From Solibacillus sp040274725 (GTDB lineage Bacteria > Bacillota > Bacilli > Bacillales_A > Planococcaceae), in NCBI GenBank assembly GCA_040274725.1, contig JBEMAQ010000001.1:1-64000 (forward strand): a DNA stretch of 64,000 nucleotides, written 5' to 3'. The translations under genes and the position numbers were made by a program. Of the stretch, positions 1 through 8,321 are shown piece by piece. The notes beneath the pieces are model-generated. The model saw only the letters and a program-made list of their open reading frames with translations. It was not told the origin of the DNA and did no database searches. The first letter of the stretch is position 1. Each line of letters begins with the position of its first letter.

Positions 1-55
1 TTTACTCAAGCTGCCTAAGCGAAATAACCGTGTCTAACTTTTGGGGGTCACTTCA
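1..55 (+). mobile_element. probable 3' tail of an IS3-type transposase and its end repeat
   Basis: The window opens with codons that read FTQAA followed by a stop at 16-18, which resembles the last residues of many IS3/IS150-type OrfB transposases. About 12 bases later comes TGTCTAACTTTTGGGGG (31-47), a motif I recall at the ends of such elements. Only the tail is inside the window, so the family call is an inference from a very short stretch. Confidence 0.35.
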
Positions 56-330
56 TGTTTGGGAACTATCTTAGATAAAATTAGGTATTTTTAGACGCAT
101 CTATTCGACTTGATGCGTAAATTGCACATGAAAAAATAAAGATACCTGTACATAACCACATAGTGATTCCATTCCATTCACCATTTAACAAAGTTACGTT
201 TGTTAATATACAGAGTTGCATTAAACAAATTGAAATAAATAAAATTAAAGAATGCTTCATAGATATACCTCCAAATCAGTTTCGCTTGTATAATATACTA
301 TTTCTGCCTAAGGAAATAAGAACCCTTTTA

Positions 331-357
331 AACGTCCCCAAACCGCTGTTTGGGAAT
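331..357. repeat. dispersed hairpin repeat, copy A
   Basis: Imperfect palindrome of the form CCCCAAAC-cgct-GTTTGGGAA with AACGT on its left side. Three related copies lie at 740-766, 1255-1282 and 1826-1858 (the last in the opposite orientation). It sits just before the IS4 transposase remnant and in no recognisable gene. Confidence 0.55.
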
Positions 358-360
358 TAA

Positions 361-669
361 AAGCAGCTAAGACAACGAAATGTCCTAATTGAATCCTTTT
401 TCCGCTGGATCAAGCAAAATCTAAATGTACCCGTGTTATTTGGCACGACGAAAAACGCGGTATTTAGCCAGCTTTTTGTGGCGTTAATTGCGTACGTATT
501 ACTTAAATTTTTGCATACCGAAGGACACAAGAAAAACAACTGTAAACGCCTTTCTTTCGCTGGTTTTACGTGCCAGTTTCTTTGTGCTACGCTGCCAATC
601 GAATGGCGGATTGGTCTCAAAGAAATACTCGCATTTCATCGGGAGCTGTATCAAATAAATACTGGATGA
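361..669 (+). pseudogene. IS4-family transposase, C-terminal remnant
   Basis: The open frame from 361 reads IESFFRWIKQNLNVPVLFG, then KNAVFSQLFVALIAYVLLKF, and ends at 667-669. This matches the last part of IS4-family DDE transposases, where the E of IE(S/V)FFRWIKQ is the third catalytic residue. About 103 codons remain of a protein that normally has 370 to 480. A stop (358-360) and hairpin copy A lie directly before it, and no start codon or ribosome site fits. It is a dead relic, and with the IS3-like tail it marks this end of the window as a place where insertions have accumulated. Confidence 0.75.
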
Positions 670-739
670 TTTTGGTTAATCAACACGTGTGATATCTTTG
701 TATAGTATTCCTTTAAAATGTCCACAAAGCAGTATTTTG

Positions 740-766
740 TTACCAAAGTGGCATTTGGGAATGTTT
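740..766. repeat. dispersed hairpin repeat, copy B
   Basis: Degenerate copy: TTACCAAA-gtggc-ATTTGGGAATGTT. It lies between the transposase remnant and the 3' end of the lipoprotein gene at 807. Arms are CCAAA and TTTGG, and the GGGAATGTT side matches copy D. Confidence 0.45.
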
Positions 767-806
767 TATGTATGTAGTTACATTAAGAATTCACAAGTTA
801 ATATTT

Positions 807-1184
807 TTAAAAAATCGTCATACCACCATCAAAAGGCATATTTTCCTCGTTAACTAACACATTAATTGTGTCATGTTCTGAATTTCCACGATTTAGCTTA
901 TAAACATACTGTTTCAACTCAGTATTTCCTTGATTTGTTGTATTAAATTTTATGTTTAATATATTCTCTGTCACTTCAAGCTCAACTGAAACAGTTTCTG
1001 TTGAGTGAAAAACAATGTAGGTGTTCTTTTCGCCATTAGTAATCAATTGAAGTGTAGAATCAGAGTTGATTACATCTTGTACTTTACTAGGAACGCTTTG
1101 AAGTTCACTAATACTCAACTCTGAGAAATTACAAGCTGCTAAAATGATTATAGTAGCTAACATTAAAGAAAATAATCTTCTCAA
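807..1184 (-). CDS. small predicted lipoprotein of unknown function
   Basis: The protein has about 125 residues. It starts with a lysine/arginine-poor but typical signal peptide (MRRLFSLMLATIIILAAC); the cysteine in LAAC should be the lipidation site, so it is expected to be anchored on the outer face of the membrane. The start chosen is TTG at 1184 because GAGGG lies 7 bases upstream; a longer frame reaches 1220 but would hide the signal peptide. The mature part is mostly predicted beta strand, rich in polar residues, with no family I recognise. The gene stands alone between two copies of the hairpin repeat, in AT-rich DNA that differs from the rest of the window, so recent acquisition is plausible. 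Confidence 0.6.
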   Translation of the reverse strand: MRRLFSLMLATIIILAACNFSELSISELQSVPSKVQDVINSDSTLQLITNGEKNTYIVFHSTETVSVELEVTENILNIKFNTTNQGNTELKQYVYKLNRGNSEHDTINVLVNEENMPFDGGMTIF

Positions 1185-1254
1185 TCTAATTCCCTCTTTT
1201 CTTAACAAACTACAATACAACTTACCAAATTATAACATATAAGTAATTAATAAA

Positions 1255-1282
1255 GTTACCAAATCGGATTTGGGAATATTTT
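1255..1282. repeat. dispersed hairpin repeat, copy C
   Basis: GTTACCAAAT-cgg-ATTTGGGAATATTTT. It lies upstream of the lipoprotein gene that starts at 1184 and is closest in sequence to copy B. Confidence 0.5.
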
Positions 1283-1361
1283 CGTCTTAATCACGTTTAA
1301 ATATGGCAATAAATAATCAATTTTTATTACTGCGTTAGCTAAAGATGACCTTAGAAATTTA

Positions 1362-1766
1362 TTATTCTTGATTAAAGTGCCATAACTTAGCTAATGGTAT
1401 TTCTGATTCTCTGAAACCATATTTCGTTAGCATTATTCGTTCGACTGCTTTTTGAGGATTTTCTTGATAAAACTTAGTTATGACTTCACAATGTGCTAAT
1501 GCTAAATGGTCTGTAAGCATTCTTGCAAATGCACCAAGTACTTCTATATGCTCATTTTTAACAGGCTCATTAGAGAAATATGTAGTAGAAACATAGTTTG
1601 TACGTTGGTCATCTTCTTCATAAATTAAACCTGGCATTTCAAAATCATCAATTGTGGCAGGTCGAAATTCATCTAAAATGGCTAAAGTATAATGTTGACC
1701 ACAAACTTTAACATCCCATACTTCAAAATCTTTTAATCTAATTTTACGTTCAAAATAATCAACCAA
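1362..1766 (-). CDS. hypothetical cytoplasmic protein, 134 residues
   Basis: A clean reading frame with a strong ribosome site (AAAGGAGG) about 8 bases before a TTG start at 1766. The product has no signal peptide or membrane segment and is acidic, with mixed helix and strand. I recognise no domain. The second half (from about residue 75) is helical, with regularly spaced leucines and alanines. It lies between two lipoprotein genes on the same strand but separated by 170 to 180 bases and hairpin repeats, so the three are probably not one operon. Size and setting resemble small immunity or accessory proteins, but nothing in the sequence proves that. Confidence 0.6.
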   Translation of the reverse strand: MVDYFERKIRLKDFEVWDVKVCGQHYTLAILDEFRPATIDDFEMPGLIYEEDDQRTNYVSTTYFSNEPVKNEHIEVLGAFARMLTDHLALAHCEVITKFYQENPQKAVERIMLTKYGFRESEIPLAKLWHFNQE

Positions 1767-1825
1767 ACTTATAATCCTCCTTTAACTACTGAATCCTTAA
1801 AATGATATTAAATTAATCGAAGAAG

Positions 1826-1858
1826 AACATTCCCAAACTGGTGTTTGGGGACGTTTTT
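1826..1858. repeat. dispersed hairpin repeat, copy D (inverted relative to A)
   Basis: AACATTCCCAAAC-tggt-GTTTGGGGACGTTTTTT. Its reverse complement matches copy A almost base for base. The T-run follows on the plus strand, where no plus-strand gene ends, so a simple terminator role does not fit; it lies just past the 3' end of the minus-strand gene at 1896. Confidence 0.55.
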
Positions 1859-1895
1859 TGAAATGTATCATAGTATTCTCATTAATATTATTTAA

Positions 1896-2339
1896 TTAGG
1901 GTTCCCTTTTTAACTTTTCGATTGGTGTAAATACAATGTCAATTCCTAATTGGTTCGTATCATTCTCTAACTCTTTTAGCGTAAGAGGACCTTTTACTTC
2001 GTTCTTATCTATTTCGATTATCCAATAAGAATAATCAGCGTCAGTAGGATTTTGTGGAGGTTCTTCATATCCTCGTTCATCTGCCCTCAAACGCAATTGT
2101 TTTGCAATAATATATTGTTCATCCCACCATACAGCAGTCACTTTAGCTGGTACATATAAATGATTGAATATCGTTTCATCTCCATCATTTACCGCTTCTT
2201 CTCCGTAAATTTGAATTTGATGAGCTGAAAGTCTATCAATGCTATAACCATTATCTAATGAAATTGTATAATCTGCTAATCCCGCACATCCTGATAAAAT
2301 AAAACAAGATACTATCAATAAAATTAAATGTTTCAACAC
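1896..2339 (-). CDS. predicted lipoprotein, DUF3997-like
   Basis: The product has 147 residues with a lipoprotein signal peptide ending in ILSGC (cysteine 18). The mature part begins with LADYTISLDNGYSIDRLSAH, a pattern I associate with the DUF3997 family of Bacillus lipoproteins; function unknown. A GTG start at 2339 is supported by GGAGGG 4 bases upstream. That ribosome site is inside one arm of a perfect 24-bp inverted repeat (2346-2404), so translation could be hindered by an RNA hairpin. The family call is from memory and needs a profile search. Confidence 0.65.
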   Translation of the reverse strand: MLKHLILLIVSCFILSGCAGLADYTISLDNGYSIDRLSAHQIQIYGEEAVNDGDETIFNHLYVPAKVTAVWWDEQYIIAKQLRLRADERGYEEPPQNPTDADYSYWIIEIDKNEVKGPLTLKELENDTNQLGIDIVFTPIEKLKREP

Positions 2340-2345
2340 TATCCC

Positions 2346-2404
2346 TCCATTTTAAGCGTATTAAAATAATTAATCGCCATTTATTTTAATACGCTTAAAA
2401 TGGA
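2346..2404. repeat. perfect 24-bp inverted repeat over a ribosome binding site
   Basis: Left arm 2346-2369 and right arm 2381-2404 are exact reverse complements with an 11-base loop. The left arm ends in TCC, which is the complement of the GGA of the ribosome site for the gene starting at 2339. It has no T-run on either side, so it is not a standard terminator. It could block translation, stabilise the mRNA 5' end, or be the footprint of a small inserted element. Confidence 0.8.
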
Positions 2405-2505
2405 AATAAGTTCCTCTGGTTTGTAGAAAGCAAAAAAAAATGGTAATTAGGTTGGACAAATATAACGGTAATCCTTCGATTCATTCATGCACGTTTTAGT
2501 ACAAT

Positions 2506-2547
2506 AAAATCCCCTATGAAAACGATCTCGATTTCATAGGGGATTTT
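2506..2547. terminator. strong hairpin terminator
   Basis: AAAATCCCCTATGAAA pairs with TTTCATAGGGGATTTT across an 11-base loop. U-tract on both sides; it serves the minus-strand gene ending at 2638. Confidence 0.8.
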
Positions 2548-2637
2548 AATAATTATTTTAATTTTTGTACTTCTAAAGAGAACCCGTAACCATTAATCTA
2601 ATCGCTCTTTGTTCTCTCTCATTCGGTTGGTCACCCA

Positions 2638-3531
2638 CTACTCCACTAACTCTAGCGCAAAATCGTATTCCACATACGTTTTATTTTTCTCTAAGAGCGC
2701 TGGTGCCTCTGTAAATGTGCGCAGTGCTCGGTTGTAGCCGTAAGATTTTTCGCCGCGCGTAATGGTATAAGACGGTGCACCTTTTGACACGATCGCGCCT
2801 TTGCCTGTTGACTCAACCTTGTAGCCAAAATGCTCCGCGATGATGCGTAGTGGCACCATTTTCGTGCCGTTGACTAATTTGAAATCGGGCCCAATCACTG
2901 CATCTAGCTTCTGTTCCGCTGTTTGCTCTACTGGCTGCTCTGCTACGCCATGGAAGACAACAATTTTTGAAGGTGTTGTTTGTGCAGGAATACTGCGGGT
3001 TGAAGTCGTGTAAAATACGAGTGCATCGCCTCCTGTAAAGACCTTAAGTGCCGCGCCCGCTTCATTCACAATCACTGTATCTGCTGAAATGTTCAGCTTT
3101 AATGTATTGTTCTCATTAACTAAATTTTCATCAAAGGTACCCATTTCTGCTGTACCTATTGAATCCGATTTTTTTACAATCGCCGCCGCTGTATAATGCG
3201 GTGGGTAAATTAAAATCATTGGTCGATTTGCATAAATAAATGCGGTAAATGCATCGCCCTCTTTTAACGTAATCGGATTCCCCTCTGCATCATATACATT
3301 CGCATTATTTTCAGTTGTTACATAAAACGGATTTTGCTCGTCTTCATTAATGTAGTACGTTTGGTCACCGCGCACTTCAATCTGGTCTACCGTGCCTGTT
3401 ACTTGCATAAACGTCGCCTCCTGCTGCTCGCTAATTGGAGACGGGCTAATGAGTAAATCCTCTGCAAACGCTGCTGTGCTGCCTAATAATAATGCAGACA
3501 TCGCGAGTGGTGCAATTCGTTTCATGTTCAT
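2638..3531 (-). CDS. exported protein with copper amine oxidase N-like (stalk) domain
   Basis: About 297 residues. The start chosen (ATG at 3531, MNMKRIAPLAM) has AAAGGA 9 bases upstream; longer frames to 3549 overlap that site. A Sec signal peptide ends near AAFA (residues 22-25). The middle (40-200) is beta-rich and unassigned. The last 85 residues, with KLVNGTKMVPLRIIAEHFGY followed by short strands and a YTITRG segment, match the repeat known as the copper amine oxidase N-terminal domain (PF07833), a stalk-like module common on the surface of Firmicutes; it does not imply an oxidase. An ECF-type promoter lies upstream, pointing to cell-envelope stress control. The amidase gene upstream is 66 bases away on the same strand. 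Confidence 0.75.
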   Translation of the reverse strand: MNMKRIAPLAMSALLLGSTAAFAEDLLISPSPISEQQEATFMQVTGTVDQIEVRGDQTYYINEDEQNPFYVTTENNANVYDAEGNPITLKEGDAFTAFIYANRPMILIYPPHYTAAAIVKKSDSIGTAEMGTFDENLVNENNTLKLNISADTVIVNEAGAALKVFTGGDALVFYTTSTRSIPAQTTPSKIVVFHGVAEQPVEQTAEQKLDAVIGPDFKLVNGTKMVPLRIIAEHFGYKVESTGKGAIVSKGAPSYTITRGEKSYGYNRALRTFTEAPALLEKNKTYVEYDFALELVE

Positions 3532-3560
3532 CAAAATCATTCCTTTCACTCTTCTATATA

Positions 3561-3591
3561 GTTAGTCGAGCATCCCCCTAAAAAGGTTACA
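3561..3591 (-). promoter_or_regulatory. ECF sigma factor promoter
   Basis: On the minus strand TGTAACCTTTT is followed after about 17 bases by CGACTAAC, 30 bases before the start of the stalk-domain gene. The AAC ... CG(T/A)C pattern is typical of extracytoplasmic-function sigma factors of Bacillales. The promoters of both sigma genes in this window have a similar form (10432-10462 and 16429-16461). Confidence 0.6.
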
Positions 3592-3597
3592 GCTTTT

Positions 3598-4323
3598 TTA
3601 AAAATATTTTTTTAATTGCAGTGCGGACAATGCTAAATAGTCATGTATGCTTAATGTTCCCGCTTTTGCGCGTTGTAACCACACTTCCTGAAATACACCG
3701 TCCGCGACGCCGCGCTCTAGTTGCCTGATGATTGCCTGCTCATCTGCCCACATATCAAGTACACGACTAGTTAACGCCCCACTTGAAAACGGCCATATGT
3801 GCACTCGCCCTGCTAGCACTTGGGCAATCGCTGCACAAATCGCCGTGAAATGCTGCTCATAATTTACCACGTCCTCCTTTGAATTGACAAAGCACACCTC
3901 AATGAGGAGTGCTTGCTTCGCCGTGCCATTTAAAAAGCCTAAATCCGTCCGACGCTTTGCTCCGCGATTTTTAAAAGATCCAGCTTTCGCAATCGCCGTG
4001 CTTAGCTGCTGTGCTAATGGCTGTACGGCTGGGTTCACATAGAGCACTTCCGTCCCAATCCCTTCTGCACGCACATCTGCCACCGCATTAAAATGAATAC
4101 TCACATCTAACTCGCGCATCGTTTTATTATGCGCCGCTACTAAATAACCGATGTTTTGCGACTGATTTTTCGATACAGTATCCTCTAGAAAATGGACATT
4201 AATACTAAGCTTTTTCAACTCACGTGACAGCGCTTGTGCAACCTTTCTCGCCTCGACCGCCTCATCTATCAGGCTCACGGCACCCGAACCTTTACCAAAA
4301 TGACCTGGACTGATTGTAATCAT
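3598..4323 (-). CDS. N-acetylmuramoyl-L-alanine amidase (Amidase_3), no signal peptide
   Basis: 241 residues. Zinc ligands of the Amidase_3 family are visible: H8 (SPGHFG), a glutamate at 21 or 24, and H77 (SIHFNA); E142 in LLIEVCFVNS is the catalytic glutamate. The enzyme cuts the bond between N-acetylmuramate and L-alanine in peptidoglycan. The catalytic domain fills residues 1-170; a helical tail of about 70 residues follows, perhaps for binding. There is no signal peptide, as in phage endolysins and some spore or mother-cell amidases. No phage genes flank it, so a solitary captured endolysin or a sporulation enzyme are both possible. The ribosome site GAGGAGGG is good. Confidence 0.85.
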   Translation of the reverse strand: MITISPGHFGKGSGAVSLIDEAVEARKVAQALSRELKKLSINVHFLEDTVSKNQSQNIGYLVAAHNKTMRELDVSIHFNAVADVRAEGIGTEVLYVNPAVQPLAQQLSTAIAKAGSFKNRGAKRRTDLGFLNGTAKQALLIEVCFVNSKEDVVNYEQHFTAICAAIAQVLAGRVHIWPFSSGALTSRVLDMWADEQAIIRQLERGVADGVFQEVWLQRAKAGTLSIHDYLALSALQLKKYF

Positions 4324-4457
4324 CTCTATCCCTCCTCAAAAAATAGCCCTTACTCTATAAATATGCACACACACGACACTGAACGGGACAAAGTAAAGAT
4401 AGTTTTTACATGCTGGATTCGCTACAATAACTATATTAACTTTTTAATGAGGTATAT

Positions 4458-5357
4458 ATGAAAAATAAACGATTACTTGGCTTTCTTCTTGTCATTTCCG
4501 GCTGCTTCTTTTGGGGCATTGGCGGTACTGCGTCACAAAAGCTTTTTCAAAGTGAAGGCATTGAAGTCGGCTGGCTTGTTGTGGCGCGCTTACTCATTTC
4601 GGGGGTGTTACTCCTGCTGACACAAGCATTATTTAAGGACCGCAAGCAAATTGTAGAGATTTGGCAGGATAAATCGGCCGCAACAAGACTGATAATTTTC
4701 TCGATTGTTGGCATGCTCGCTGTGCAATATACATACATGGAATCTATTAGCCTTGGCAATGCAGCCGTGGCGACATTGCTGCAATATTTGGCGCCTGTGA
4801 TGATTATTGTCTACACCGTGCTACGCAAGCAGGCAAGCTTCACGAGACGCGACGCCGTGACCGTGACACTTGCACTGAGCGGAAGCTTTTTACTGCTCAC
4901 AAACGGCTCACTATCTGCGCTTGCCGTCCCATTTCCCGCCGTTGTCTGGGGCTTATTATCCGGTGTGACGCTCGCATTTTACACGCTGTACGCCATCCCA
5001 CTTCTTGCACGCTACGACTCACTTGTCGTTGTCGGCTGGGCGATGCTTGTCGCAGGTGTTGTCATGAGCTTCTTCCACGCGCCGTGGGATGTCGACGTAA
5101 GTAGCTGGAGCGCGGCAACCCTTATTTATTTAATCATCGTCATCATTTTCGGGACGATGCTCGCGTTTTGGTTTTATATTGAAAGCCTGCAAAGCCTCAA
5201 GCCAAAGGAAACGAGCTTGCTTGGCAATATCGAGCCGCTCACTGCGGTTGTCGCGACGGTTGTTTGGTTGAAGGAACCATTTGGGTCGTTTCAGTGGATT
5301 GGCGCGGGGTTGATTTTGTTGATGATGGTTTATTTGGCTGTGAAGAAGTCGGAGTAA
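4458..5357 (+). CDS. EamA-family (DMT) transporter
   Basis: 299 residues with ten predicted membrane helices in two five-helix halves, the layout of the drug/metabolite transporter superfamily. The first helix carries the typical WGIGGTASQKLF segment, and the second half ends with NIEPLTAVVATVVWLKEP, a hallmark of EamA proteins. These proteins usually export amino acids or small metabolites; the substrate cannot be read from sequence. It stands alone on the plus strand, divergent from the amidase, with 134 bases between them. A second, unrelated EamA gene is at 14014. Confidence 0.88.
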   Translation: MKNKRLLGFLLVISGCFFWGIGGTASQKLFQSEGIEVGWLVVARLLISGVLLLLTQALFKDRKQIVEIWQDKSAATRLIIFSIVGMLAVQYTYMESISLGNAAVATLLQYLAPVMIIVYTVLRKQASFTRRDAVTVTLALSGSFLLLTNGSLSALAVPFPAVVWGLLSGVTLAFYTLYAIPLLARYDSLVVVGWAMLVAGVVMSFFHAPWDVDVSSWSAATLIYLIIVIIFGTMLAFWFYIESLQSLKPKETSLLGNIEPLTAVVATVVWLKEPFGSFQWIGAGLILLMMVYLAVKKSE

Positions 5358-5500
5358 GCTACCATCAAGAGCAAGAATGATGATCTGCTCAAGTAGCCTA
5401 CAGCTACAGAGGCAATAAATTTTAGTGAATACTTAAGTAAGTAGTACAGGATTGCTCCGAAAAGCGGCGATTAAATCAAATTTAATCATTTTATTAACAT

Positions 5501-5540
5501 AAAAACAGAGCCACATCCAAAAAGATGCGCTCTGTTTTTT
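5501..5540. terminator. hairpin terminator
   Basis: AAAAACAGAGC pairs with GCTCTGTTTTTT. It serves the minus-strand epimerase operon and may also stop plus-strand transcription from the EamA gene. Confidence 0.8.
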
Positions 5541-6654
5541 AGTTTAGCGAAACGATAATTGATTTGCTTACTACATTTTGTACTAATTGTTCATCTACTA
5601 TAATACCAAGACCTGGTGTATCGTTCAGTGTAACGCTTGTTTCATGATATGACTGTGCGACAACATCACCACGAATCATCCACGGACCAACAAGCTCATG
5701 ACTTTCGATTACGCGCTTTGCTGTTGTCAAATGCAAGCCTGCAAAAGAGGCAATTGACGACTCCACCATTGAGCCTATTTGACATGTTAAGCCTGCCTGC
5801 TCTGCAACATTCGTCATTTGAAGTGCTTTAAAAAGTCCGGCACTTTTCATAAGTTTTATGTTAACCTTTTGTGCAGCATTTTTCGCAATAACCTCTTTTA
5901 ATTCCTTCATACTATGCACCGTTTCATCCGCCATAATAGGAATCGACGTATTCGCACGTACTTCGGCTAATGCAGCGATATCATCCGCAAGTGTCGGCTG
6001 CTCTACCCAATCAATGTGGTACGGCTCAATCCCGCGTATTGCTTGTAAGGCTGTTTGCACATCACGCCAGCCTTGATTGGCATCAACTTTCAGCGAATAA
6101 GAAGGACCAACTGCTTCACGTACCGCCTTTACACGTTCAATATCCGCTTCTGGTGTTGTGCCGAGCTTTAATTTGATCGACTCAAAGCCTTGTTTCTTTG
6201 CTTCAACAGCTTGCTGCGCCATCTCTTCAGGCGATAGAATGCTAATAACAACAGGGACTTGAAGCACCTGTTGCTGCCTACCACCAAGCAATTCATAAAT
6301 CGGCTTTTTTGCTAATTTCCCCATTAAGTCATAGCATGCAAGATCAATCGCGGCTTTTGCCGTCGGATTGCCAAACATTTTTTTATCCATTGCTTCATGA
6401 ATCGCTTCAATATCAAATGGGCTAAAATCACTTAGCACAGGAAGTAAATAATGTTCGAGTGCGGTCATTACACTGCCGATTGTTTCGCCCGTCACATGTT
6501 CATCCGGTGTCGCTTCTCCGTAACCGATTGTGCCGCAATCCGTTGTTAGTTGCAGAATGACAGTTGGCATCGTTGTATAGTGGTGATAACTCACAATAAA
6601 GGGTACCTTTAGTGGTAATTCTGCTTGCATTATTTTTGCTGAAACAATTTTCAC
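5539..6654 (-). CDS. enolase-superfamily dipeptide epimerase (L-Ala-D/L-Glu type)
   Basis: 371 residues. N-terminal capping domain, then a barrel with the muconate-lactonizing/dipeptide-epimerase motif set: the KxK catalytic lysine pair (SIKLKLG, near 160), metal ligands in VDANQGW, VEQP and ADE, and the second-face lysine in NIKLMKSAG. This set is that of YkfB-type enzymes, which epimerise L-Ala-D-Glu from murein or related dipeptides. It is downstream of a YfcC-type carrier and a degraded M20 peptidase gene on the same strand, so the operon probably served uptake and use of cell-wall or other dipeptides. Other N-acyl amino acid racemase substrates remain possible. Confidence 0.85.
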   Translation of the reverse strand: MKIVSAKIMQAELPLKVPFIVSYHHYTTMPTVILQLTTDCGTIGYGEATPDEHVTGETIGSVMTALEHYLLPVLSDFSPFDIEAIHEAMDKKMFGNPTAKAAIDLACYDLMGKLAKKPIYELLGGRQQQVLQVPVVISILSPEEMAQQAVEAKKQGFESIKLKLGTTPEADIERVKAVREAVGPSYSLKVDANQGWRDVQTALQAIRGIEPYHIDWVEQPTLADDIAALAEVRANTSIPIMADETVHSMKELKEVIAKNAAQKVNIKLMKSAGLFKALQMTNVAEQAGLTCQIGSMVESSIASFAGLHLTTAKRVIESHELVGPWMIRGDVVAQSYHETSVTLNDTPGLGIIVDEQLVQNVVSKSIIVSLN

Positions 6655-6677
6655 CGTATCCCTACTTTCTTCAATTA

Positions 6678-6893
6678 TTATGAATGTAAGTCTTGCAAAG
6701 CTGTTTGATAAACAATTGTCATGGCATTCATCATCGCCTCTTCATGAAAATCAAATTTCGGTGAAAGACCTAGCTTTTTTAACGCCTCTTTTATATAGGC
6801 GCGTGTCTGTACTTCTTCATTCGACACTTCTAGACATCGATGAAAATGGCGACGATAATCGACCACTAGCTGCTATAATCCATTGTTTCCCAT
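6678..6893 (-). pseudogene. M20 amidohydrolase, gutted remnant
   Basis: The readable 62 codons from 6866 begin VDYRRHFHRCLEVSNEEV, the conserved amino end of M20D amidohydrolases (normal form RRHFHxxPELS), run to about residue 45 and then jump to MNAMTIVYQTALQDL, which resembles the last helix of the same family. About 320 codons are missing in frame. An ATG at 6893 would start the protein but is cut off by TAG at 6873-6875. The gene sits between yfcC and the dipeptide epimerase, where an M20 peptidase is expected, so the operon has lost its hydrolase. Confidence 0.7.
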
Positions 6894-6917
6894 GTTATCG
6901 TCCCATTCTCCTTTTCA

Positions 6918-8321
6918 TTATTGAAAGTTAATTAATTGTGCCACGATGACAAAAATCGCACCAAGTGAATATTGAATTAAAATAAGTGGCCAAATCCATT
7001 TCACCCATTTAATCCATGAGATGCCTGCAATCGCAAGACCCGCCATGAAATAACCTGATGTTGGTGTGAAAATATTTGAAATCCCGTCACCAAACTGGAA
7101 GGCTAGCACTGCTGTTTGACGCGTCACGCCAACTAAATCTGAAAGTGGTGTCATAATTGGCATCGTTAATGCTGCCTGCCCACTACCTGATGGCACAATA
7201 TAGTTCGTTAAGCACTGGACGATATACATGCCGAATGCTGTTAAACTTGGTGGCAAGTTCCCTACTGCTGACGCCATCCCATATAAAATTGTATCCATAA
7301 TTTGACCGTTTTGTAGCACAACTAAAATCGCATTCGCAATCCCTACAATGAGTGCACCCATAACAACTGTTTCACAGCCCTTAATAAATGCTTCAGACGC
7401 TTCACTAAATGTCAGTTTCGTAACAATACCGATGACAACGCCCATTAGTAGGAATAATCCGGCAATTTCAGTTAAATACCAGCCGAATTTAATAACACCT
7501 ACCGCTAATCCAATTAACGCCAAAAATAACACGACAAATGCCCATTTGTGACGTGTAGTAAATGCTACACGTTCATCTGGTACTTTTAATGCAGATACTT
7601 CCCCATACATAATACTTTTCGTTGGGTCTGCCTTAATTTTTTGCGCATAACGCATCACATAAAAAATCGAAATCGATAAGAAAACAACGAAAAATACAAT
7701 ACGTAATCCCATACCTGAGAAAATTTGAACTTCAGCAATCCCCTGTGCAACGCCAACTGTAAATGGATTCATAAATGCCGCTGTAAAGCCTGCTCCCGTG
7801 CCGACTAATACAATCGCAGTACCAACCATTGAGTCATAGCCAAGCATAATAACGAGCGGGATAATGATTGTCAAATACGCAATCGTTTCCTCCGCTAAAC
7901 CTAGCATCGCGCCACCTAGTGCGAAGATCGTCATTAAAATTGGAATGATGAGCATCTCTTTATTTTTTAATTTATCAGCAATACTATGTACCGCGCCCTC
8001 AATCGCACCGGACGCACGTAAAATCCCGAACGAGCCACCTACGATAAAAATATAGAAAATAATTGCAGCGGAGTTGACCATCCCACTATGTACTGCTTCA
8101 AAAATGTTTAAAAAACTCGCTGGATTTGAATCGATTGTTGCATAACTGCCATCTACAACAACTGTACGCTCTTGCTCGTTCACTTCACGCTCATAGGAAC
8201 CCGCTGGCACGACATACGTCGCAATCGCCGCCAAAATAATAATACTGAATAAAATCACGAGCACATGCGGCATTTTAAACGGCTTTTTTTCTTTCTTTTG
8301 CGTATCCACTACCTGTACCAA
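6918..8321 (-). CDS. YfcC-family membrane carrier
   Basis: 467 residues with about 12 membrane helices. The amino end (PHVLVILFSIIILAAIATYV followed by PAGSYER) and the two repeated inner motifs, GTGAGFTAAFMNPFTVGVAQ and YIVPSGSGQAALTMPIMTPL, are those of YfcC/C4-dicarboxylate anaerobic carrier proteins (PF03606). Members move dicarboxylates, amino acids or peptides; the substrate here is unknown. Gene order carrier, M20 hydrolase remnant, dipeptide epimerase suggests a dipeptide or acyl amino acid. The start is TTG at 8321 with a GGGGTGG site upstream. Confidence 0.8.
   Translation of the reverse strand: MVQVVDTQKKEKKPFKMPHVLVILFSIIILAAIATYVVPAGSYEREVNEQERTVVVDGSYATIDSNPASFLNIFEAVHSGMVNSAAIIFYIFIVGGSFGILRASGAIEGAVHSIADKLKNKEMLIIPILMTIFALGGAMLGLAEETIAYLTIIIPLVIMLGYDSMVGTAIVLVGTGAGFTAAFMNPFTVGVAQGIAEVQIFSGMGLRIVFFVVFLSISIFYVMRYAQKIKADPTKSIMYGEVSALKVPDERVAFTTRHKWAFVVLFLALIGLAVGVIKFGWYLTEIAGLFLLMGVVIGIVTKLTFSEASEAFIKGCETVVMGALIVGIANAILVVLQNGQIMDTILYGMASAVGNLPPSLTAFGMYIVQCLTNYIVPSGSGQAALTMPIMTPLSDLVGVTRQTAVLAFQFGDGISNIFTPTSGYFMAGLAIAGISWIKWVKWIWPLILIQYSLGAIFVIVAQLINFQ

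Noticed and set aside
163..360. 65-codon open frame before the IS4 remnant
   Set aside because: No ribosome site, AT-rich, ends inside hairpin copy A and resembles nothing.
3598..4323. Prophage remnant suggested by an amidase without signal peptide
   Set aside because: No holin, tail or other phage genes flank it and it fits non-phage amidases as well.
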